Source: an uncultured Alistipes sp.
GTDB lineage: Bacteria > Bacteroidota > Bacteroidia > Bacteroidales > Rikenellaceae
Direction of reading: 5' to 3'
DNA: 35,366 nucleotides
Assembly (NCBI GenBank): GCA_937895825.1
Contig: CALBKP010000030.1
Location: 1 to 35,366 of the forward strand
Shown here: positions 8,441 to 15,478 of the stretch, piece by piece
Layout: each line of letters opens with the position of its first letter
Position numbering within the stretch: the stretch's first letter is position 1
Program-made: the position numbers and the translations under genes
The notes under the pieces: generated by a model
Told to the model about the DNA's origin: nothing
Seen by the model: the letters and a program-made list of their open reading frames with translations, nothing else
Databases searched by the model: none

Positions 8441-8647
8441 GTGGAGAGTAAAGAGTGTTGACGTGTTGAATTTCCCTATATCATTCAACAATTCAACAAC
8501 AACAAAGGAGAGATAATAGGACCGCTCAACAGTCTACAAGATGCTAAAGCGAGTGGAGAGCGAAGAGTGTTGACGTGTTGAATGTTGACGTGTTGAATTT
8601 CCCTATATCATTCAACAATTCAACAACAACAAAGGAGAGATAATAGG
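8441..8647. repeat. Two direct copies of a palindromic repeat (copies 1 and 2)
   Basis: Copy 1 (8441-8520) and copy 2 (8553-8647) are about 80 and 95 nt long and nearly identical, both starting GTGGAGAG and ending GGAGAGATAATAGG. Each contains a hairpin: in copy 1, arm 8456-8471 pairs with 8483-8498 (16-nt arms, two mismatches in the middle, 11-nt loop holding CCCTATAT). Copy 2 differs by a 15-nt tandem duplication (8568-8582 and 8583-8597). They are non-coding. Copy 1 could also act as a transcript-end hairpin for the upstream operon, although there is no T-run. Confidence 0.85.
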
Positions 8648-8927
8648 TATCAACCAATAATAATTAATTATATATTACTATCAATATAAATAATATATAT
8701 AGATATTCGCTTGAGAGATACCGAGGACGAGGCAGTCGCTATACATCTCCTCAGTGTGGTAGGAAATATACATTTACTCAATATATTGATAATACTAATA
8801 ATCAATACGTTGATACTAATAATCAATATATTGCAGATAATGTAGGAAAGTGTAACCGTCTTGACAAGTGTGGTTATCACTATACCCCACGTCAATATTT
8901 TGAGGATCACCCGTGGCTTAATGGTGG

Positions 8928-8970
8928 TGTTGAATTGTTGAATGATATAGGGAAATTCAACAATTCAACA
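8928..8970. repeat. Palindromic repeat, copy 3 (inverted)
   Basis: A perfect 16-nt inverted repeat (8928-8943 with 8955-8970) encloses an 11-nt loop. On the opposite strand its core (about 35 nt) is identical to the cores of copies 1 and 2, but the flanks differ. In this copy the arms match exactly, whereas copies 1 and 2 carry a CG/AT difference in the left arm. It looks like a REP/MITE-like mobile or structural intergenic element. Confidence 0.8.
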
Positions 8971-9171
8971 GCAACACACAAGCCCACACCTCCCCCAGCC
9001 CCGAAGCTACCTCGCGGCCAATGCCCGAGGTTGCCCCAATAATCCCATGCTACGTATAGGTTGTCCCAGATTCTGCCTTATCCGTTATTCATACACAGTG
9101 TAAATTTATCCCATTTGATGGATACGCGCAAATTAAATGCGGTATCATATCTCCATTTTATCTGACCTATA

Positions 9172-9203
9172 TTTGCATAACTACATATTTATAAATATAT
9201 TTG
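9172..9203 (+). promoter_or_regulatory. Consensus Bacteroidetes promoter of the lipoprotein operon
   Basis: TTTG (9172-9175), a 20-nt spacer and TATATTTG (9196-9203) match the Bacteroidetes housekeeping promoter (TTTG, 19-21 nt, TAnnTTTG). Transcription would start near 9210, giving a leader of about 110 nt before the first lipoprotein gene. The upstream TTTG is itself part of another TATATTTG (9168-9175). Confidence 0.75.
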
Positions 9204-9322
9204 TACTGGGAGTGAGTTGTGTTGAAATTGTAAATTGAGCTTTGAATTTTGTTGTTCAAGGCCTCTTTTATTATGATCACTGTCTATTCCCGAGTACATA
9301 ATAACTAAAACCCAATAAATAA

Positions 9323-10471
9323 ATGATTCGTACACTACATTCACTGTGTTGTACGCTGCTTTTACTTGCTACCCTCGTGCAAGTAGGATGCTCTAACGAA
9401 GAGCCTCTCGTTGTAAGTAGCCTCAACACAAACTCTACGACGGCAGCCTTTGATGCCACTGGTGGCCAGCGAATTATCACCGTTGCCCCATTTCCCGAAA
9501 GCGAAACCTGGAACGTAACATCTCCTAAACCCGAGGTGTGGTTCGGCTTCACGACCGAGGGCAATGACATAATTATCTCCGCGGAGGAGAACTTTTCAAT
9601 AACGTCGCGCTATGGCTCACTTACGATTAGCAGCCCCGAGCAACACTTTGCCGCCATCACAATCTCTATCGTGCAGGAGGCCGCCGTCGCCGTTGAGCTT
9701 AGCACATCGGCCACCGAGGAGTACACCTTCGACTCTGAGGGTAGCAGCTATGCCTTCAACATCGAGTCTAACTATGCGTGGGATGTCACCGTCGACAGCT
9801 CATGGGTTACGGTCGAGTGCGACAACAACAATCGCCGCGTAACACTCACTGCCGAGGCTAACACCACAACAGAGCAGCGTAGTGCTACGGCAACAATCAC
9901 GGCTGGTTGCGGCGATAATTGCACAACAACGACCATACGCCTAATGCAGGGCACACATGCCGACAACCCCTACTTCAAGCTACTTGGCAAGTGGGAGATA
10001 ACGGCCTCAAAGTGGTTCTACACAACAAACGGCTCACTGAACTCGCTCGACTACTCGCCGAGTGCCACACAGTACTACCTTATCTTCGATATCGAGAAAG
10101 GCGAGTATGGCCAGAGCCTATATATGCGTAACTTCCTCTACCCAGGAACATCACTCGAGGTACGCTACGACCCTGCAACCGAGGGTTTCGTTATACCCTT
10201 CGGCTGGAGTGTCTACGCCTACGAGGTGTTCCTCTACATAACACTTGTCGGCAATAGTTCATTCTCATACGCCGCACTCGAGGTCGATGTTACCCCTTCG
10301 GCCGAGTACACTATCCTCACCCCCGAGCTTCCCGCCGTCGATGGCTTCAACTATGTTGGCTTCGGCCTTTGGGCTTACGACGACAATGGCGGCAAGGAGG
10401 CATTTGGCTCAAACATTTACCCCACGATGTACCCTATGGGCGACATCAAATTTATCAAGTCGGAAAACTAA
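9323..10471 (+). CDS. BACON-domain lipoprotein
   Basis: This 382-residue protein has a type II signal peptide with lipobox LVQVGC, and the mature start CSNEEP has acidic residues close to the cysteine, as in Bacteroidetes lipoprotein export signals. Two BACON-like beta-sandwich domains follow: about 35-115, and about 120-210 with the typical WDVTVDSSWVTV and RSATATITAG motifs. The C-terminal part (about 220-382) begins LLGKWEITASKW and is beta-rich, resembling in layout the C-terminal part of the last lipoprotein of this operon. BACON domains are linked to carbohydrate or mucin contact. It is likely exposed on the outer membrane. First gene after the promoter. Confidence 0.85.
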   Translation: MIRTLHSLCCTLLLLATLVQVGCSNEEPLVVSSLNTNSTTAAFDATGGQRIITVAPFPESETWNVTSPKPEVWFGFTTEGNDIIISAEENFSITSRYGSLTISSPEQHFAAITISIVQEAAVAVELSTSATEEYTFDSEGSSYAFNIESNYAWDVTVDSSWVTVECDNNNRRVTLTAEANTTTEQRSATATITAGCGDNCTTTTIRLMQGTHADNPYFKLLGKWEITASKWFYTTNGSLNSLDYSPSATQYYLIFDIEKGEYGQSLYMRNFLYPGTSLEVRYDPATEGFVIPFGWSVYAYEVFLYITLVGNSSFSYAALEVDVTPSAEYTILTPELPAVDGFNYVGFGLWAYDDNGGKEAFGSNIYPTMYPMGDIKFIKSEN

Positions 10472-10483
10472 ATCTAAGCTACT

Positions 10484-13400
10484 ATGAAGTTATATCGTAT
10501 ACTCCTCTGGTCCATGCTTCTATGCCTCAGTTTAACGGCATGTAGCGAGGATCCCGACGTAGAACCCGTACCTCCTACATCAGAGGGACGCATAAACCTT
10601 AACATAAGCTCCGATAGCTCGCTTTTTGACCTTGCTGACGATGGCAAAAGCGGCAATGTTCGCCTCAAACAGCGCGGTGGCAGCCTCGCCATCGACATCG
10701 TCACAAATGCAAGTGGCTGGAGCTTCACGACAACCGATGGCGAGTGGCTCGACATCACCGCAGACAGCTACTTCCTCTACCTCAAGGCCGAGGCTAATGG
10801 CTCCGAGAGTAGACGATCGGCCACCATAACCATCACCGCCACCGAACAGGAGCGTTCAACGGCAGTGACACTCTATGTGTCGCAAAACGGCCTCGGTAGC
10901 AGCGAAATATCGCTTGCTACCACCGAGCATAACTTCGAGGCTCATACCTCACTCACAACCGATGTCTTGGTGGAGTGTAGCGGTGAGGAGTGGTCTACTG
11001 AGTGTACATGTAGCTGGCTTCTTGTAGAGCGCGAAGGTAACACCCTACGACTTACCGCCGATGATAACAGAACAAACCTACAACGTAGCACCAAAGTACG
11101 CGTAACGACGGGCGAGGGCAACAATAGCGACAGCGACACCATCACCGTAACGCAGGATGGTAACGCATTTATCACCCTAAGCAGCAAGAATATGGCAACC
11201 GACGATGATGGCGGCAAGAGGAGTATCTCATTTAGCTCTAATCCCGAGCTCGAACGCTCGATTGCGAACGCTTCGGACAGTTGGTTCAAGGCTACGCTCG
11301 GCGATAGCGACATAACCATCACGGTAGAGTCGAACATTGGTGGTAATCAGCGTTTTGGAAGCGTCAACATCGTTGTTGGCGACGATAATAACTCGGCCAC
11401 GGCAACCATCCATATCCACCAGATAGGCCCCGACACCGAGGCTCTTATCTACGAAGTTGAGATTCCCGAGCCAGAGTATACGCTCACGGCCGCACCAGTG
11501 CTCACAACCTCAACGGGCGGTAGCATCACTGTCGACTGGGGAGATGGCAGCAAGCCCGAGAGCTTCGAGAGCCGTCGAGGAACTCACCTCTACCACACGC
11601 CAGGACTCTACACTATCACCATCACGGGCGAGGCATGCTCGCTAAAGTTTGGCAACGATGACACACTCTCTACTGAGCTACGTAACGTCATCTCATGGGG
11701 CAAGCTCGGCTACACCACGGCAGCAGATATGTGTCTCGGCTGCTCGCGCCTCGAGTCAATCCCAAACGATGTGGCTGGCTCATTTGCTGGGGTAAAATCG
11801 TTCCTCGGAGCCTTCTCATGCTGCGAGTCGCTCGAAGAGATCCCCGCAGGGCTCTTCCGCCATGCCACGGTAGCCAAGAACTTCGAGGATTGCTTCTCAC
11901 ACTCGGCATCTATCAGCGAGATTCCTGCGGGGCTATTCGACAATTGTACCGCTGCCGAGGACTTCTCGTATGCCTTCTATGCCACGGGAACGGGCATCGT
12001 ATCTACGAATAGCACCCTTACGAACTTCGAGGCTGTGAGCGAGCAGGTGCGTAATGGGCGACTTAAGAGCCTACCCGCAGCCCTCTTTGCCAAGTGCCCG
12101 AATATAAAGCAGCTTGACTATGCATTTGGTGCAACAGCACTCAACAGCATACCCGAAGATTTGTTTGCCACGAGCAGCAAAGCCACGAAGCTCACCGGAG
12201 CATTCTCGGCATGTGTGCTCGTGGAGTCTATACCAGAGGGGCTTATGCTCGGAGCGACGGCTGCAACCGACATAAAGTATATGTTTGCAGGATGTAGCTC
12301 GATTAGGGAGATTCCCACAGGCATCTTCGTAAACAATGCCAGCGTCACAAACCTCGAGTACATATTCTACAAGACGGGCGTGAGCACCCTTAATCAAGGC
12401 ATATTCGAGGGCCTCACGGGCGTTAAGACCATCGGTGCCGTATTCCAGGATTGTAAGAGCCTAACCACCATCGAGGAGGGGGTGTTCGATGGCCTCACCT
12501 CGGCAAAGTCATTCCGCTATTGCTTTGCAGATTGTACCGCACTACGCACCATACCCGAGGGTCTGTTGCGCAATCTAAATTTGGCATACGAGTTTACGTA
12601 TATGTTCCACAACACAGCTCTTGAGAGTGTCCCTGCTGGATTGTTCAACGATGCCCGCAACTACTCATCAGCCGACTTTACATATATGTTCTCGGAGTGT
12701 CCTAACCTCAAGACCGTGCCCGCATCGCTCTTTGACACATTCACAAAGGTTACGTCGCCAGGCTTCAAAAACCTATTCGATAATGCTGGCATCGAGACCA
12801 TCCCCGCAGGTCTGTTTGCCAATAATGTGCAGACATCGAGTGGCTTTGAGAGTCTCTTTGAGAACTGCCTCAACCTCAAGACCATCGAGGGCTCTATCTT
12901 CCCCACAACAACCACGGTGTCATCCATCGCCTACGCCTTCTGCAACTGTCCGCAGTTGGAGTCTATCCCCGAAGATCTATTCGCACCATTTGGCGATGCT
13001 AAGTTGAAGTTCACCGCCACATTTGCAGGTTGTAAGTCGCTCAAAAGCATCCCCGCAGGGCTCTTCGCCTCAAACCCCAAAGTTAAGCAGTTCTCAGAGA
13101 CTTTTGCCGACTGCTCGTCGTTAGAGAGCATCCCCGAGGGTCTGCTGTCATCGTGTGCCGATATTACGACGGTCAAAGGCATGTTCCACGGCTGTACATC
13201 GCTCAAGGCGATACCCGCAGGACTCTTTGCCAACAACCCTTCGATACAATACTTCGAGCGCACATTTGCTGAGTGTAGCTCGTTGGAGTCTATCCCCGAG
13301 GGTCTATTTTCAGCCATCGGCACAAAGAGTTCGAGCATAACCTTCTCGGAGTGCTTCGCTGCCTGCTCGTCGCTTACCTCTGTCCCCACGGGGCTCTTCG

Positions 13401-13642
13401 ACACGGTACGCCGCATAAACTATATCGACGGTTGCTTCGAGGATTGCATCCGCCTGGAGGGCGAGAGCCCATACACCATCATCACCTTGGAGGATGGCAC
13501 CGAACAGAAGGTACACCTCTACGAGCGTGAGCGCGACGATAACTTCCCTATCGTGCCCTCATCAAACTCGGCACACGAAGCCTGCTTCTCGGGATGCAAG
13601 AAGCTCAGCGACTACTACGATATGCCTGTATCGTGGCGATAA
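10484..13642 (+). CDS. Large BACON / IPxGLF-repeat surface lipoprotein
   Basis: This 1052-residue lipoprotein has lipobox LSLTAC with mature CSEDPD. Three BACON-like domains (about 50-145, 145-235, 235-320) are followed by a PKD-like leader (about 325-395, including TVDWGDGSKP and HLYHTPGLYTITITG). About 20 repeats of mostly 27 residues then run from about 395 to 1000, with core L-x-x-IPxGLF and a CxSL turn (for example CTSLKAIPAGLF and CSSLESIPEGLF). The leader plus repeats resemble BspA-type/DUF285 leucine-rich surface repeats. It probably acts as a long rod-like adhesin or ligand-binding surface protein. It lies 12 nt after the previous gene. In-frame repeats make copy-number change by recombination possible. 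Confidence 0.85.
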   Translation: MKLYRILLWSMLLCLSLTACSEDPDVEPVPPTSEGRINLNISSDSSLFDLADDGKSGNVRLKQRGGSLAIDIVTNASGWSFTTTDGEWLDITADSYFLYLKAEANGSESRRSATITITATEQERSTAVTLYVSQNGLGSSEISLATTEHNFEAHTSLTTDVLVECSGEEWSTECTCSWLLVEREGNTLRLTADDNRTNLQRSTKVRVTTGEGNNSDSDTITVTQDGNAFITLSSKNMATDDDGGKRSISFSSNPELERSIANASDSWFKATLGDSDITITVESNIGGNQRFGSVNIVVGDDNNSATATIHIHQIGPDTEALIYEVEIPEPEYTLTAAPVLTTSTGGSITVDWGDGSKPESFESRRGTHLYHTPGLYTITITGEACSLKFGNDDTLSTELRNVISWGKLGYTTAADMCLGCSRLESIPNDVAGSFAGVKSFLGAFSCCESLEEIPAGLFRHATVAKNFEDCFSHSASISEIPAGLFDNCTAAEDFSYAFYATGTGIVSTNSTLTNFEAVSEQVRNGRLKSLPAALFAKCPNIKQLDYAFGATALNSIPEDLFATSSKATKLTGAFSACVLVESIPEGLMLGATAATDIKYMFAGCSSIREIPTGIFVNNASVTNLEYIFYKTGVSTLNQGIFEGLTGVKTIGAVFQDCKSLTTIEEGVFDGLTSAKSFRYCFADCTALRTIPEGLLRNLNLAYEFTYMFHNTALESVPAGLFNDARNYSSADFTYMFSECPNLKTVPASLFDTFTKVTSPGFKNLFDNAGIETIPAGLFANNVQTSSGFESLFENCLNLKTIEGSIFPTTTTVSSIAYAFCNCPQLESIPEDLFAPFGDAKLKFTATFAGCKSLKSIPAGLFASNPKVKQFSETFADCSSLESIPEGLLSSCADITTVKGMFHGCTSLKAIPAGLFANNPSIQYFERTFAECSSLESIPEGLFSAIGTKSSSITFSECFAACSSLTSVPTGLFDTVRRINYIDGCFEDCIRLEGESPYTIITLEDGTEQKVHLYERERDDNFPIVPSSNSAHEACFSGCKKLSDYYDMPVSWR

Positions 13643-13666
13643 CCACTAACGTAACACCTTAACGCA

Positions 13667-15310
13667 ATGAATATTCATTCCATATACCATATCGCAGCCA
13701 TAGCACTGATAACGCTTGTGGGCTGCAACAAAGAGCCTCGCGAGACAATCTTCGCCGACCCTGACTACGCCAACGTTACCCTCTCCTCAACATCGACAAC
13801 GATGACCTCGGAGGGCGGCAACAAGGAGCTATTCGTAGCCACCAACCGCGACACGTGGGAGGCGACAACCGATGCCGACTGGGTAGACATAAGCATCGAG
13901 GGGCTCAGCCTCACGCTCTATGTCGATGCCAACACCACCGGCGAGGAGCGACTTGCCGTCATAAACATCACCGCTGGTACAAAGCCCGATACGGCTGTTG
14001 CACGCTTCAAGCTCCTGCAACTCGGCGACAAGGCAACAGACCTCTCTGCCGCGGGCACTGCAAACTGCTATATAGCCTCGACTAACGCAACCTTCTCGCT
14101 CCGCGCCGACATTCGCGGTAACGGTGCTGACGATGGTAACACACGTTATATGGCCGAATATGGCTCGATGATTAAAGGCGGCAGCTATGCCGAGCTTATC
14201 TGGGAGGCAACGTTCGATGGCGACAAGACGCGCAGCACACATATCATCAACGGCACACCCTTCTACTCTGCCGACGAGGGTCGCATATACCTCACCACTG
14301 GTGAGTCAGAGGGTAACGCCCTTGTTGCGCTCTGCGACGGCAGTGGCCGCATCCTCTGGAGCTGGCATCTGTGGGTTAGCAACAACGCCGTGACGACAGT
14401 TACATCCAACGGCCTCGAGTGGATGGATCGCAACCTCGGTGCGCTGAACAACGACCCCGACGACATAGCCAATCGCGGCATGCTCTACCAGTGGGGACGT
14501 AAGGAGCCATTCCTACCCTCGTCTGTGGAGTATATGGAGGTGCCAACACATAGCTACGACGAGAACTACGAACTGCTTGAGAGCGAGGAGGAGTACTACG
14601 CCATACAGGCCGAAATCGAGGCCATGCGCTCGGTGCTTAACATCAACAACACACAGCGTGGCGATGGCTCCTACGAGTGGACATACGTAGGTCTTGAGGC
14701 TCCCGTTGCCCTCAACGCCCCAGGCAACATAGACTACGCCTTGAACCACCCCACAACGATTCTTGGCTGCCGCACGGATATACCCATCGGCGAGTATCTC
14801 TTCGACTGGTATCTGCAGCAGAACCTCGTCAATAGTAACGGTGTCATGATGCAGGCCTACTCCGAACTCTGGGGCAGTGCCGAGATGGGTACCGACTACA
14901 AGACTATATTCGACCCCTGCCCTCCAGGCTATTGCGTGCCACCAAGTGGGGCTTTTGGCACGCTGCCCAAGGAGTATGCCTGCACCTACCTCAGCCGCGA
15001 CTGGCGTAAGGAGGCTTACGGCTGGACATGGCTCGATGGCGAGAACTACTTCCCTGCCGCGGGTAACCTCGATGTCTCAGGACTTATGGGCGAGACCTCG
15101 GAGCGCATGCTCTACTGGACTGCCGAGAGCGACAACGAGGCGATGACATCCCTCGGTAAGTCGGCGACACTGTTTGTTGCCTACAACGACATCTACTACG
15201 GCATCTACCCGCTCCTGGATGGCACAGTCCCAGCATCATGGTACTCCTACGGAGCACGAGCCTACGCAGCATCTGTTCGATGCGTACGTGAGACACATCA
15301 TAATAACTAA
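13667..15310 (+). CDS. BACON plus FISUMP-like lipoprotein
   Basis: This 547-residue lipoprotein has lipobox ITLVGC with mature CNKEPR. One BACON domain (about 30-125; DTWEATTDADWVDI and RLAVINITAG) is followed by a fibrillar-protein-like region. That region has the phrases LEWMDRNLGAL, RGMLYQWGRKEPF and FDPCPPGYCVP and the ending SVRCVRE, hallmarks of the Fibrobacter succinogenes major-paralogous (FISUMP) type domain common in Bacteroidetes surface proteins. It is expected on the outer membrane, with an adhesive or structural role. It is followed 16 nt later by a micropeptide gene. Confidence 0.82.
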   Translation: MNIHSIYHIAAIALITLVGCNKEPRETIFADPDYANVTLSSTSTTMTSEGGNKELFVATNRDTWEATTDADWVDISIEGLSLTLYVDANTTGEERLAVINITAGTKPDTAVARFKLLQLGDKATDLSAAGTANCYIASTNATFSLRADIRGNGADDGNTRYMAEYGSMIKGGSYAELIWEATFDGDKTRSTHIINGTPFYSADEGRIYLTTGESEGNALVALCDGSGRILWSWHLWVSNNAVTTVTSNGLEWMDRNLGALNNDPDDIANRGMLYQWGRKEPFLPSSVEYMEVPTHSYDENYELLESEEEYYAIQAEIEAMRSVLNINNTQRGDGSYEWTYVGLEAPVALNAPGNIDYALNHPTTILGCRTDIPIGEYLFDWYLQQNLVNSNGVMMQAYSELWGSAEMGTDYKTIFDPCPPGYCVPPSGAFGTLPKEYACTYLSRDWRKEAYGWTWLDGENYFPAAGNLDVSGLMGETSERMLYWTAESDNEAMTSLGKSATLFVAYNDIYYGIYPLLDGTVPASWYSYGARAYAASVRCVRETHHNN

Positions 15311-15326
15311 ATAAAAACAGACTACT

Positions 15327-15464
15327 ATGAAAAAGACAATTTACACAGCTCCAGCCCTCGAGGTAGAGTACGTTGAGGTGGAGCGAGGCTTTAGCGCGAG
15401 CTATGGCGATGCGGGCGATGCAGGTCAGGATTCTGACTATAACGATTACGAGGGCGACCTCTAA
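15327..15464 (+). CDS. 45-residue acidic micropeptide upstream of a fimbrillin-like lipoprotein
   Basis: ATG at 15327, TAA at 15462-15464. The peptide starts MKKTIYTAPALEVEYVEVER, continues GFSASYGD and ends in a Gly/Asp/Tyr-rich acidic tail (13 D/E among the 45 residues). It has no signal peptide, membrane segment or cysteine. It sits 16 nt after the previous gene and 14 nt before the next, in the same operon. A 17-residue core aligns without gaps (9 identities) to a second micropeptide at 34440-34324 (minus), also directly upstream of a fimbrillin-like lipoprotein gene. This conservation of sequence and position argues that it is a real gene. The function is unknown; a secreted peptide, peptide-modification precursor or pilus-associated component are possibilities. 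Confidence 0.75.
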   Translation: MKKTIYTAPALEVEYVEVERGFSASYGDAGDAGQDSDYNDYEGDL

Positions 15465-15478
15465 AATTTATTTGAGCT

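Larger units (their letters stand above)
8415..9322. other. 908-nt non-coding region between two operons
   Basis: No convincing protein gene is present. It holds three copies of a palindromic repeat (8441-8520, 8553-8647, and inverted 8928-8970). Between them is an AT-rich stretch (about 8650-8880) with short internal repeats of the form GATACTAATAATCAATA. A GC-richer stretch (8975-9060) follows, then the promoter of the lipoprotein operon at 9172-9203. The short open frame on the minus strand at 8668-8910 is low-complexity AT-rich sequence and is not accepted as a gene. Confidence 0.75.

Noticed and set aside
8668..8910. 80-codon minus-strand frame in the AT-rich intergenic region
   Set aside because: Ile/Ser-rich low-complexity translation of AT-rich repeats, with no domain.
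8648..8927. Site-specific invertible promoter segment
   Set aside because: The inverted repeats flank the segment, but the recognised operon promoter (9172-9203) lies outside it and no invertase gene is nearby.
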